DNA of 64,000 bases from an uncultured Clostridia bacterium. Its GTDB lineage: Bacteria > Bacillota > Clostridia > Lachnospirales > Anaerotignaceae. The position numbers and the translations under genes were made by a program. The DNA lies in contig CAJUNT010000008.1 of NCBI GenBank assembly GCA_910587735.1, positions 73,663 to 137,662 on the forward strand. Direction: 5' to 3'. Below, piece by piece: positions 10,442 through 19,457 of the stretch; position 1 is the stretch's first letter, and every line of letters starts with the position of its first letter. Below the pieces are notes generated by a model. The model was not told where the DNA came from and searched no databases. It saw only the letters and a list, made by a program, of their open reading frames with translations.

Positions 10442-10653
10442 CACAATTTATCCTCCTTTTGGATTGATTTGTTTTGCTATATATCATGTAAATTTTTTTA
10501 CAGAATACTATAACAAAATGACCTTATTTGTTACCATAAACAGTGTACTAAAAACAATATAAAATGTACAATTTTTTTGTCGCAATATATGACAAAGGTT
10601 TATATCGTATGATACTATATTACACTTTACAAATTAAAATACCTTCATTCCTA

Positions 10654-11568
10654 TTAAAACCAGCCCTTTTTTTTGAAAAATGCTACACCAGCAACCACAA
10701 CTCCCAATGATAAGCCAATTACCATAGCATAACTATGATGCCAGTTATATTCTGGCATATCAAAATTCATACCATACCATCCTACAATGAGTGTCAAAGG
10801 TAAAAATATGGTTGTAATGACTGTAAATATTTTCATAGTATAGTTTAAATTGATGTCAACTTGTGCCTGATAAGATTCTCTTACTTGTGTTACAGATTCT
10901 CTCAAATTTAATATATTTTGATAATAACGCTCTGTCTTTTTTTGCATTCTATCAAAATATTTCATAGTATTTTCATCAAAAATATTATTTTCATTTTCTG
11001 ATAAACATTCCAATATATCTAATATTTGCTCATGATATTTTTTTAATATCATCAGTTTTTTGCGTAGCGATATGATTTCTTTTACACAATCTCTTTTTTG
11101 TGTTGTAATAAGTGCCTGCTCCAATTCAACAATCTCTTTTTCTAAATCATCAAATACTGTCATATCATTTGCTATTAACTTTGCCATAAATTCAGCAAGT
11201 ACTCTATGAATGGTATTTTTTTCTCCTAATGTTTGTATAATATTTTCTATTATTTTTATCCATTTTGTAGGTTCATCAGAAAATATAAAATAACAATTTT
11301 TTATTAAATAAAATAATACTCGTCTTTGTCCTCCATACAAATTTTGATAATCAATGGTATTGATACAAATAAAATCAAATCCATCTAAACATTCATAATA
11401 AGCATATTTTGAAACCTCACGTAATGGCATATATTGTATATTATATTTTGGGGCAATTTCTTCCCATTGTTCTTCATGAAACATAGCAATGATATCTGTT
11501 CCATTTTTAGGAGGATATGCTATTTTTTGTTGTTTTTGTACTGTTCCATCTGAAAATATATAAAACAT
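10654..11568 (-). CDS. corA: CorA-family magnesium/divalent cation transporter
   Basis: 304 residues. The C-terminus has the two CorA helices with the signature YGMNF between them (IVGWYGMNFDMPEYNW) and a short basic tail KKKGWF. The cytoplasmic region has the long helical stalk (LEKEIVELEQALITTQ, then LNLRESVTQVRESYQ). It forms a pentameric Mg2+ channel in the cytoplasmic membrane. The start is the ATG at 11568 behind CAGGTGAT; an in-frame GTG three codons earlier lies inside that ribosome site. MATE gene upstream ends 43 bases before. Confidence 0.92.
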   Translation of the reverse strand: MFYIFSDGTVQKQQKIAYPPKNGTDIIAMFHEEQWEEIAPKYNIQYMPLREVSKYAYYECLDGFDFICINTIDYQNLYGGQRRVLFYLIKNCYFIFSDEPTKWIKIIENIIQTLGEKNTIHRVLAEFMAKLIANDMTVFDDLEKEIVELEQALITTQKRDCVKEIISLRKKLMILKKYHEQILDILECLSENENNIFDENTMKYFDRMQKKTERYYQNILNLRESVTQVRESYQAQVDINLNYTMKIFTVITTIFLPLTLIVGWYGMNFDMPEYNWHHSYAMVIGLSLGVVVAGVAFFKKKGWF

Positions 11569-11611
11569 AAATATCACCTGGTTAAAGTATATCCTGTTTT
11601 GATATTTTTAT

Positions 11612-12982
11612 TTAACATTCTGCATGATTAGATAATTGGGAAAGTATTTTTTTAAACTGTACATAAAATAATATAATTGTTGTACTAATCGATATACTAT
11701 CTGCCACTGGTTCTGCAAGAAATACAGCAAATACATCATTTTCAAAAAACAAAGGCAATATATAAATAAACGGTATTAACAGTATTATTTTTCGAAGCAA
11801 TGCAAGAAACATAGATACCTTTGCTTGTCCTAATGCTATAAAAGACTGCTGACAGCCAATCTGTATGCCCATAAGACAAGAAACTGACATAAATATGCGC
11901 AAAGCATAACATGAAAAATCAATCAATTCTTGAGAATTTGTAAATATTTTGACAAACATATACGGAAAAAACATTATCAATAACCACAATATAAAACTAT
12001 AACCAAAACAGCAACGTAATAATATCCATATTGTTTTTTTGACACGTTGTTTTTGTTTTGCGCCATAATTAAAACTGATAATTGGTTGTGCACCTTGTGT
12101 TAATCCTAATATAGGAAGCATAGAAAATTGCATAATACTTGTTAATATTGTCATAGAGCCTACGGCTAAATCGCCTCCATATTTTTGAAGTGATGTATTA
12201 AAACAAATGGTTAATAGACTTTCCGTAGATTGCATAATAAAAGGAGAAATTCCTAACGCTAATACCGAAAATAATAATTTTTGTTGTATTTTTAAATATT
12301 GTTTTTTAATGCGTAATTTTGTATGAGAACTCGTTAAAAAATACATTACCCAAATGGCAGAAACACATTGTGATAATATCGTGGCAAGTGCTGCCCCTTT
12401 CACTCCCATATCAAAAACAAATATCAATATAGGGTCTAATATCATATTCAGTATTGCTCCAATCATAACTGTTGCCATGCTGAATTTTGCAAATCCCTGT
12501 GAAGTAATGAATGTATTTAGTCCTAACGAAAGCTGTACAAATAACGTACCACAAACATATATTGTTAAATATTCAGAGGCATATTGTAATGTGTTTTCGC
12601 TTGCACCAAAAAATATCAGAAGTGTATCTTTGAAATAAAGAATCAATGTTGTTAATAATATCGCTGTTACAAGCAATGCACTAAAACAATTTCCTAATAT
12701 ATTTTCTGCTTTTTGTTGATTGTTTTTACCCATTTCTATTGCTGCAAGAGGTGCACCACCCATACCAATGAGAGAACTAAATGCAGAAATTAATGTGATA
12801 ATGGGAAATGTAATCCCTACACCCGTTAACGCAGTAGAGCCAATAACAGGTATATGTCCAATAAACATACGGTCTACCATATTATATAATACATTTATAA
12901 TTTGAGCAGTGATAGAAGGTAGTGCAAGCTGAAATAATAATTTTCCTACACTTCCCGTTGCTAAAATATTTTTCTGCTCCAT
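11612..12982 (-). CDS. MATE-family multidrug/cation efflux protein
   Basis: 456 residues with twelve predicted membrane helices in two homologous halves, starting MEQKNILATGSVGKLLFQL and including NVLYNMVDRMFIGHI, the typical N-terminal signature of the MATE family (DinF/NorM-like). It exports drugs or organic cations using Na+ or H+. The ATG at 12982 is chosen because AAGGAG lies nine bases before it and the promoter at 13023-13052 fires just upstream; longer starts at 13015 lack a ribosome site. Confidence 0.9.
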   Translation of the reverse strand: MEQKNILATGSVGKLLFQLALPSITAQIINVLYNMVDRMFIGHIPVIGSTALTGVGITFPIITLISAFSSLIGMGGAPLAAIEMGKNNQQKAENILGNCFSALLVTAILLTTLILYFKDTLLIFFGASENTLQYASEYLTIYVCGTLFVQLSLGLNTFITSQGFAKFSMATVMIGAILNMILDPILIFVFDMGVKGAALATILSQCVSAIWVMYFLTSSHTKLRIKKQYLKIQQKLLFSVLALGISPFIMQSTESLLTICFNTSLQKYGGDLAVGSMTILTSIMQFSMLPILGLTQGAQPIISFNYGAKQKQRVKKTIWILLRCCFGYSFILWLLIMFFPYMFVKIFTNSQELIDFSCYALRIFMSVSCLMGIQIGCQQSFIALGQAKVSMFLALLRKIILLIPFIYILPLFFENDVFAVFLAEPVADSISISTTIILFYVQFKKILSQLSNHAEC

Positions 12983-13022
12983 GTTTTTCATCTCCTTATT
13001 TTTTTCAAATTTCATTCATTTT

Positions 13023-13052
13023 ATTATATATACAAAGTAATACGCTTGTCAA
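13023..13052 (-). promoter_or_regulatory. Promoter of the MATE gene
   Basis: Minus-strand TTGACA (13047-13052), 18-base spacer, TATAAT (13023-13028). Transcription would start near 13015, leaving a 30-base leader that contains the AAGGAG used by the ATG at 12982. Confidence 0.75.
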
Positions 13053-13113
13053 ATATGCACCAATCTATAAACAAGGCATATATTAGCAGTATCAATAAAA
13101 AGCAGGTGATAAT

Positions 13114-13965
13114 ATGGACGAATATGATGATATGTCTGGCATGGAAACAAGTGCAGATATGATAATGCCTTTGCCTTTAACAGAAGAACAAATTGACAAT
13201 TTGACAGATGAAAATTATACAACAGAGGTAACAGATGTTAATTTTGAATTACCAAAACAAAACAATAACAACAATGATGCAGGAAGGGCTATTTTTCCGG
13301 GTAATCCTTTTTTACCTAATTTAAACAATAATATTACAATTATACCAATTATACCTGGTGTCACAAAATTTTCTTATATACGTTATTTAAATGCAAATCC
13401 CATAGAGGGAGCAATCGATATTTATATAAATGGTAGAAAAGTCGCTTCTTATTTGAATTATAGAGCATTTACAGAATATATGAAGGTTTTCCCAGGATAT
13501 TATCGTATTGTTGTGTTCAAAGCTGGTACAACAAGAAATCCCATTAGTGTTTCACGAATCAATATTATTGCAAATAGAATTTATACAGCCGCTTTTATAG
13601 AAAATGGTATTGACGGCGAATGGCAAATGATTACAGATAATAAAAGAGTATTAAATCCAAATAGAGCATTTTTAAGATTGATACAGCTCTCTTATAATGC
13701 ACCTCTTATGGACGTTTATATTGATAATAGACTTGTTTTAAGTGATTTAAATTTTCAAGAGGTAAGTCGTTATATATCACTTTCTCCTGACAGACATAAT
13801 TTAAAATTAAAAGTTGCTACAACAAATCAAATTATACTAGAAAATCCTAATATGCCATTACGTGGAGGAAAATCATATTCTGTATATATTATAGGAGATA
13901 TGCGCAGCAGAATGGGATTACAAGTGTTAATTCCTTTGGAAGGAACAACATATCTATCATTTTAA
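13114..13965 (+). CDS. DUF4397 domain protein
   Basis: 283 residues. After an acidic N-terminal segment (to about 45) and a short Asn-rich linker with Pro/Asn/Ile-rich sequence (about 50-85), there are two tandem DUF4397-type beta domains: one from KFSYIRYLNANPIEGAIDIY and one from AFLRLIQLSYNAPLMDVYID. There is no signal peptide, lipobox or membrane helix, unlike many exported members of this domain family. The gene stands alone on the plus strand with an AGGTGA site 4 bases before the ATG and its own terminator. Function of the domain is unknown; cell-surface or spore association in clostridia is only a guess. Confidence 0.8.
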   Translation: MDEYDDMSGMETSADMIMPLPLTEEQIDNLTDENYTTEVTDVNFELPKQNNNNNDAGRAIFPGNPFLPNLNNNITIIPIIPGVTKFSYIRYLNANPIEGAIDIYINGRKVASYLNYRAFTEYMKVFPGYYRIVVFKAGTTRNPISVSRINIIANRIYTAAFIENGIDGEWQMITDNKRVLNPNRAFLRLIQLSYNAPLMDVYIDNRLVLSDLNFQEVSRYISLSPDRHNLKLKVATTNQIILENPNMPLRGGKSYSVYIIGDMRSRMGLQVLIPLEGTTYLSF

Positions 13966-13970
13966 TTTTT

Positions 13971-14003
13971 TTACCCGCTTTTTTCAAGCGGGTAATTTTT
14001 TTT
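13971..14003 (+). terminator. Terminator after the DUF4397 gene
   Basis: Ten-base perfect stem TTACCCGCTT / AAGCGGGTAA with a five-base loop followed by a run of eight T. Ends six bases after the stop codon. Confidence 0.92.
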
Positions 14004-14073
14004 ATATAATCACCTCTTTCTAAAATAGATTAGGTAGTAGCCATATATACTAATAATTACTACCTAATAATTA

Positions 14074-14291
14074 TCATGATATTTCTTTTTTAATTTTTTC
14101 TAATTGTTCTGGTGTTAATTTTGAACATAATTATATAAATTATATAAAATCATCATCTGCACCATTTTTTATCATCTCAATTACTGAATTTTGTATTTCT
14201 TGTTGTCATCTATTTTAGAAATATCATATTTTGTGTTTATAACTATTTTATGTGTATTATCATTTAATTGTACAATTCTACTATTACACAT
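14074..14291 (-). pseudogene. Decayed Rpn-family (PD-(D/E)XK nuclease/transposase) gene
   Basis: Directly after degV, the minus strand encodes MCNSRIVQLNDNTHKIVI and NTKYDISKIDDNKKYKIQ, resembling the internal vieLNdgtykifiN part of Rpn-family proteins. After a stop the reading shifts frame to VIEMIKNGADDDFIYN and then again to KLTPEQLEKIKKEIS followed by a stop, resembling the helical C-terminus of the same family. The middle is missing. A 9-bp inverted repeat (14031-14039 / 14058-14066) follows. This is a remnant with an internal deletion and frameshifts. It fills most of the gap between the DUF4397 terminator and degV. Confidence 0.45.
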
Positions 14292-14294
14292 AGT

Positions 14295-15173
14295 TTATAT
14301 ACAATTATATTTTTTAATATAACAAATACCTAAAGCAGTAGGACCAGCATGAGCGCCTATTGTTACTCCTACTTGAAAAGGAATTTCTAATATATCATAA
14401 TTAGCATATTGTTCTAATAATTGTTTTAATTCTTCTGCTCTATCCATATTTTGTGCTGAAAGTACACAAACTTGATAGTTTTCTAATTCTTCTCCTATTT
14501 CTTTTTGTGTCATGTCTATAATGGTTTTGACAGCTTTTTTAAATCCTCTGACTTTTCCAGCAGGACTTAATTCTCCATTTGCCATAATAATAATTGGTTT
14601 AATATTTAATATTGTACCTGCAAGTGCACTTGCTTTTCCAATGCGTCCGCCTTTTTGCAGATAATCCAAAGATTCTACTGTAAAATTGATTTTTGCAGTA
14701 TCTCGTAAACGTTCTGCTTCTGAAACAATTCTTTCAAATGCATAGCCTGTACATTGCATTTGTGCCATTTCATAAAGCAATAATCCTTGTCCTCCTGTTG
14801 CCTGACGAGAATCTATAATTGCAATATTACTATTAGGATAGGATTCTAATAGTATATTTTTGGCATTACATGCACTTTGATAGGAACCGCTAAATTTTGA
14901 ACTTAAACAAATACATATCACATCTTTGCCATTTTGCAATGTTGGAGTAAAAGCATCTATATAATCTTGTATAGATGGTAATGATGTTTTGGGAAAAATA
15001 TTTTGATATACTATTTTCTCATAAAAATCATGGGGTTGTAATTCTGATATTTCTTTATAATATGTTCCATCACCGAATGAAACTGTATAAGGTATGATGC
15101 CAATATCATATTTTTCTATATAAAAAGCAGGTAAATCACAAGAACTATCTGAAAACAATTTATAATTGTGCAT
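14295..15173 (-). CDS. DegV-family fatty-acid-binding protein
   Basis: 292 residues. The N-terminus (FSDSSCDLP, then TVSFGDGTYYKE) and the central SSKFSGSYQSACNA, IDSRQATGGQGLL and LDYLQKGGRIGKASAL are the standard DegV signatures. Family members bind a single fatty acid; some (FakB) present it to the FakA kinase for phosphorylation. No fakA is seen nearby, so a FakB role is only possible. The ribosome site TTAGGAGATA lies 6 bases before the ATG. Confidence 0.92.
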   Translation of the reverse strand: MHNYKLFSDSSCDLPAFYIEKYDIGIIPYTVSFGDGTYYKEISELQPHDFYEKIVYQNIFPKTSLPSIQDYIDAFTPTLQNGKDVICICLSSKFSGSYQSACNAKNILLESYPNSNIAIIDSRQATGGQGLLLYEMAQMQCTGYAFERIVSEAERLRDTAKINFTVESLDYLQKGGRIGKASALAGTILNIKPIIIMANGELSPAGKVRGFKKAVKTIIDMTQKEIGEELENYQVCVLSAQNMDRAEELKQLLEQYANYDILEIPFQVGVTIGAHAGPTALGICYIKKYNCI

Positions 15174-15288
15174 AAAATATCTCCTAAACTATTATAGATT
15201 TTTACTGTATATTACAGTGATTATATTCTTTATTTATGTTATTTATTTTATAAGTAATGATGAAAACTGTCAATGCTATAACTACTAT

Positions 15289-15317
15289 TTGCATAATAAT
15301 TACAATCATGCTATTAT
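15289..15317 (+). promoter_or_regulatory. Promoter of topB
   Basis: TTGCAT (15289-15294), 17-base spacer, TATTAT (15312-15317), then TAAGGAGAG before the topB ATG at 15352. Confidence 0.6.
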
Positions 15318-15351
15318 GAAAATGACAAAATAGTAAGGAGAGAATTTATAA

Positions 15352-17496
15352 ATGGGTAAAATATTAGTCATTGCAGAAAAACCATCTGTGGCAAGAGATA
15401 TTGCTCGTGTATTGGGCTGTAAAAAAGAAAATCAAAAACAAGGCTTTTTACAGGGAAATGATTACATTGTTTCTTGGGCAATAGGACATTTAGTTACACT
15501 TGCAGAGCCAGAAGATTATGACAATAAATATAAAAAATGGAATATGGAAACATTACCTATATTACCTGAACAAATGAAATTGAAAGTTATCAAAAAAACT
15601 GCACCTCAATTAAACATATTAAAAAAACTCATGAACAGCAATGAAATAGACAGCTTGATATGTGCCACAGACAGCGGTCGAGAGGGTGAGCTCATATTTC
15701 GATATATATACGACATTGTAAAATGTAAAAAACCTTTCCAAAGATTATGGATTTCTAGTATGACAGATACTGCAATAAAAGAAGGTTTTTCAAAATTAAA
15801 AGACGGTAACGAATATAATAATTTATATCTTTCTGCAAAATGTCGTTCTGAAGCAGATTGGCTAGTGGGTATGAATGCTACAAGAGCATACACAATACAA
15901 TATCATGCTTTATTAAGTATAGGCAGAGTGCAAACTCCTACACTTGCCATTATGACACAAAGACAAAAAGAAATTAACAATTTTATTCCCGAAGATTATT
16001 ATGAAGTGGAAGCAGAATATAAACAAAATTTTAAAGGAATATGGTTTGATAAAAAAGAAAATCAAACCAAAATAAAAACATTGGAACAAGCAAAAAATAT
16101 TGCAGACAAAGTTATGAATCAAATGGGTGTGATTACTAATATAGCAAAAGAACAGAAAAAAGTCCCTCCCCCACTACTTTATGATTTAACAGAATTGCAA
16201 AGAGATTGCAATAAAAAATTTGGATTCTCTGCACAAAAAACGCTTACTATTGCACAAGAATTATACGAAAAAAGGAAAATGATTACATATCCTCGTACAG
16301 ACAGCAGATATTTAAGTGATGATATGAAAAAACAGATTTCACAAATACTTGAAAAATTATATGTTGTTGAACGATATCAAAAATATGTAGAAAAAATACT
16401 ATCATTACCAATATTACCATTAGGAAAACGAATCATTGACAACAATAAAGTGACAGACCATCATGCTATTATACCTACAACAAAAAAAATAAATATGGAT
16501 ATATTAACTGATAATGAAAAAAAAGTATATAACACTATCGTTATTCGCTTTTTATCTGTATTTTATGAGCAATATATTTATATGATTACCAAAATTACTA
16601 CAGAAGTAGAAAAAGAACACTTTTTATCAAAAGGAACAACAATAATACAAAAAGGCTGGACAGAACTATATCAAACATTGGATATGGCTGTAAAACGAAA
16701 TAAAAAAGAGGAAATCATATTACCAGATTTGATATCAGGTCAGCAAGTGAATGTAATACAATCAAAATGGTACAAAAAGAAAACGCAACCACCTGCACTT
16801 TATACAGAAAATACATTACTTTCTGCTATGGAAAATGCAGGACGTTTTGTAGAAGATGAAATATTAAAAGAACAAATGAAAGACAGTGGACTTGGTACAC
16901 CAGCAACAAGAGCAGCAATTATTGAGAGATTGCTCACAGTAGGATATATTGAAAGAAAAGGACAAACTCTTGTACCTACTGAAAAAGGTATGAAATTAAT
17001 TGAAATTGTACCAGAAGAATTAAAATCTCCTCAAACAACAGGTAAATGGGAAAAAGGACTTTCTTCTATTGCAAAAGGTAATATGACTAATGAAAAATTT
17101 ATGGCAAGTATTCAAAGATATGTTCATTTTTTAATAGAACAGTCCTCTCATGTGAATCAAAATATTGCTTTTGAAAAAGAACAAAGAAATACCAAAAAAA
17201 GAATTAGAAAATTAGGAATTTGTCCTCTTTGTAAAAAAGGTACTATATTAGAACATAGCAAGGGATACTATTGCAGTGAATGGAAAAATGGTTGTAAATT
17301 TACAATATGGAAAAACAGTGTAAAAAATTATGGTGTTGTGTTAAAAGAAAGTATGATAAAAAAATTACTGACAGAAAGAAAAATAAAGTCTGTTGCAATT
17401 ACATTGCCCCAAACAGGAGAAAAAGGAATAGCTACATTACTTTTAAGTAATGACAATTCGGGACGTTTAGAAATGATGGATTTTACAAAAAATTAA
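15352..17496 (+). CDS. topB: DNA topoisomerase III (type IA)
   Basis: 714 residues. The TOPRIM domain begins VIAEKPSVARDIARVLG and has the acidic triad region ATDSGREGELIFR. The active-site tyrosine lies in MITYPRTDSRYLS near residue 315. The C-terminus has a four-cysteine zinc module (CPLCKKG near 623, then YCSEWKNGCKF), giving the usual TopB length with one zinc element. It relaxes and decatenates DNA by passing strands through a single-strand break. On the plus strand alone, convergent with the antiporter gene. TopB is also frequent on mobile elements, but no transfer genes accompany this copy. Confidence 0.94.
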   Translation: MGKILVIAEKPSVARDIARVLGCKKENQKQGFLQGNDYIVSWAIGHLVTLAEPEDYDNKYKKWNMETLPILPEQMKLKVIKKTAPQLNILKKLMNSNEIDSLICATDSGREGELIFRYIYDIVKCKKPFQRLWISSMTDTAIKEGFSKLKDGNEYNNLYLSAKCRSEADWLVGMNATRAYTIQYHALLSIGRVQTPTLAIMTQRQKEINNFIPEDYYEVEAEYKQNFKGIWFDKKENQTKIKTLEQAKNIADKVMNQMGVITNIAKEQKKVPPPLLYDLTELQRDCNKKFGFSAQKTLTIAQELYEKRKMITYPRTDSRYLSDDMKKQISQILEKLYVVERYQKYVEKILSLPILPLGKRIIDNNKVTDHHAIIPTTKKINMDILTDNEKKVYNTIVIRFLSVFYEQYIYMITKITTEVEKEHFLSKGTTIIQKGWTELYQTLDMAVKRNKKEEIILPDLISGQQVNVIQSKWYKKKTQPPALYTENTLLSAMENAGRFVEDEILKEQMKDSGLGTPATRAAIIERLLTVGYIERKGQTLVPTEKGMKLIEIVPEELKSPQTTGKWEKGLSSIAKGNMTNEKFMASIQRYVHFLIEQSSHVNQNIAFEKEQRNTKKRIRKLGICPLCKKGTILEHSKGYYCSEWKNGCKFTIWKNSVKNYGVVLKESMIKKLLTERKIKSVAITLPQTGEKGIATLLLSNDNSGRLEMMDFTKN

Positions 17497-17500
17497 AACA

Positions 17501-17540
17501 TAAGGGGAACTTTTTTATTTATAAAAAGTTCTCCTTATTT
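17501..17540. terminator. Bidirectional terminator between topB and the antiporter gene
   Basis: AAGGGGAACTTTTTT pairs with AAAAAGTTCTCCTTA (one G-T pair). The stem is A-rich on one side and T-rich on the other, so it can serve both convergent genes. Confidence 0.75.
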
Positions 17541-17559
17541 ATATAGTTTTAATAAAATA

Positions 17560-18729
17560 TTATTTCATTTGTACTTTTAATAATATTGGTGTTAAAAGTA
17601 CAGTAATAATGACTACAAATATTACTGCTGGGAACATATCTTGTGAAATTAAACCTGCTTGAGAGCCTTTTTGTGCCACAATCAATGCTACCTCTCCACG
17701 AGATACCATACCTATACCTACTGAGAGTGCTTCATTATTGGTATATCCGCACAGCTTTGCTCCTAGTCCACAACCAGCGACTTTTGACAGTATTGCCACA
17801 ATAAGTAAAACAATAGAAAATAAAAGCAATGATTGTGTCATACCACTCAAAACAGTTTTCATACCTATGCTTGCAAAAAAAATCGGTGTAAAAAACATAT
17901 ATGATGCAATACTAATTCTTCTCACAACATAATTACGAATTTCTCCTGTATTACAAAGTATTAGCCCTGCAAAATATGCCCCTGTAATATCTGCAACACC
18001 AAAAAATACCTCTGAACAATATGCCATAATCAAACAAAATGCAATAGAGTAAATTGCGGTACGTCTCTTACCAGTTGGATATATATTAGGGAAACGTTTT
18101 AATGTTTTGTGTATTATTAATGTACAAATGCCAATAAATACAAAAAAGAGTGCAATTTTTAACAATACCCATATCACACCACCTTGATTTGGAGATGTTA
18201 CACCTGTAATGATTGTCAATACTATAATACCTAATATATCGTCAATAATTGCAGCACCTAATATAGATGTACCAACTTTTCCTTTTAATTTTCCCATTTC
18301 TTTTAATGTTTCTACTGAAATACTAACAGATGTCGCTGTTAATATAACACCTATAAAACAACCCTTTAATAAATCTGTACTTGTCATTTGGGAATCTCTA
18401 AAAAATAATAAATAAACAATCGTACCGCCTATAAAAGGTAAAATGACACCAATTAGAGCAATGATAAATGATGCTTTACCATTCTTTTTCAGTTCTTCAA
18501 ATTCTGTATCCAGTCCTGCTTGAAACATAAGCAATATGACACCAATTTCTGCTGACTTTAATAAAAAGTCTGTTTCATGTAAAACATTAAAGCAACTTGG
18601 TCCTAATATAATACCTACTGTTAAAGCGCCTACTACCTGTGGCATATGTACCCTTTCAGATAATATACCAAACACCTTTGTTGATAATAAAATAATTGCC
18701 GATACGAATAAAAAATCATAGGATTCCAT
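17560..18729 (-). CDS. CPA2-family cation:proton antiporter (KefB-like membrane domain)
   Basis: 389 residues with about twelve membrane helices and no C-terminal TrkA-N domain. Family marks are HMPQVVGALTVGIILGP near the N-terminus, LMFQAGLDTEFEEL, the unwound-helix region ILGAAIIDDILGIIVL containing the paired acidic residues of the transport site, and GMVSRGEVALIVA near the end. It exchanges Na+ or K+ for protons across the cytoplasmic membrane. GAAGGAGGAAAAAAAT precedes the ATG. Confidence 0.9.
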   Translation of the reverse strand: MESYDFLFVSAIILLSTKVFGILSERVHMPQVVGALTVGIILGPSCFNVLHETDFLLKSAEIGVILLMFQAGLDTEFEELKKNGKASFIIALIGVILPFIGGTIVYLLFFRDSQMTSTDLLKGCFIGVILTATSVSISVETLKEMGKLKGKVGTSILGAAIIDDILGIIVLTIITGVTSPNQGGVIWVLLKIALFFVFIGICTLIIHKTLKRFPNIYPTGKRRTAIYSIAFCLIMAYCSEVFFGVADITGAYFAGLILCNTGEIRNYVVRRISIASYMFFTPIFFASIGMKTVLSGMTQSLLLFSIVLLIVAILSKVAGCGLGAKLCGYTNNEALSVGIGMVSRGEVALIVAQKGSQAGLISQDMFPAVIFVVIITVLLTPILLKVQMK

Positions 18730-18980
18730 GTATTTTTTTCCTCCTTCATTGTTTTTATGTTTTTTCTATTAATATGATTTTACTTACTATAATGTTGCAT
18801 TTTTTAAAAATGATTGATAGTATCGTACATATCAATAGAAATAACACTTTTTTTGTGAAATATGTGCAAATACCTTTTTTATTTTTTATAATGTTATTCT
18901 GCCCATTTCACTTACTTTTATTGTTAAAAACATACAAATACCCTTCACAATTTTTTATACCTACAATTTTTATATATAAA
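18730..18980. other. Gene-free stretch before the hairpin at 18981
   Basis: Very AT-rich sequence upstream of the antiporter gene. The GAAGGAGG ribosome site of that gene is at its left edge. I see no convincing gene or repeat in the rest. Confidence 0.4.
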
Positions 18981-19014
18981 AGTGCCGAATGTATTATAAC
19001 ATACATTCGGCACT
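18981..19014 (-). terminator. Strong hairpin, possible terminator of the metA unit
   Basis: Fourteen-base perfect stem AGTGCCGAATGTAT / ATACATTCGGCACT, six-base loop. On the minus strand it is followed by a T/A-rich stretch. It is the first strong hairpin after metA reading leftward, beyond the IS remnant. Confidence 0.5.
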
Positions 19015-19150
19015 GAATAGATACAGAAAATGGTATATTTTATTACAACATAAATGTAAAATTTAACAATACTATGATATAAATATCAAGATATTGCTTA
19101 AATTATAGTATATTTTATCATATATTTTGTGCAATATTTTAACCAAATTT

Positions 19151-19457
19151 AGCAAGAATTCCTCTGCCTCTATAGGCGGGGAATGAATTGCGTCTTTTCT
19201 TATCAGCATAAAAAATATAAATTTTTTATTGCCTTATAAAAATAAATAGAATATAATAAATATATTGACAAGTACATTGACAACTAGATATATAGGGTTG
19301 CACAGAGAAACCAAATATGCGAAAACCAAGCTTCCTTCTGTGCGTAAAATGTCCAAGGTACGAATGGAAAGTAATTCGTGAAAACCGTGGGACACACGAG
19401 GTTAGCTCGCTTATGCTTAGTACATTGGTACTATTGAACGAGAAGCCCCCGCTTCTA
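19151..19457. mobile_element. IS200/IS605-type element remnants (right-end sequences)
   Basis: Two separate end-like pieces are recognisable. On the plus strand, GTGGGACACACGAGG through GTACATTGGTACTATTGAAC to GAAGCCCCCGCTTCTA (about 19387-19457) resembles the subterminal-hairpin right end that follows tnpB genes and overlaps the omega RNA in such elements. On the minus strand, GACGCAATTCATTCCCCGCC with the hairpin at 19161-19180 and then TTCTTGC resembles the right end of another tnpB-type element pointing the opposite way. No intact tnpA or tnpB remains between them. The plus-strand end runs into the metA stop codon. Recognition is by memory of such ends, not by alignment. Confidence 0.5.
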
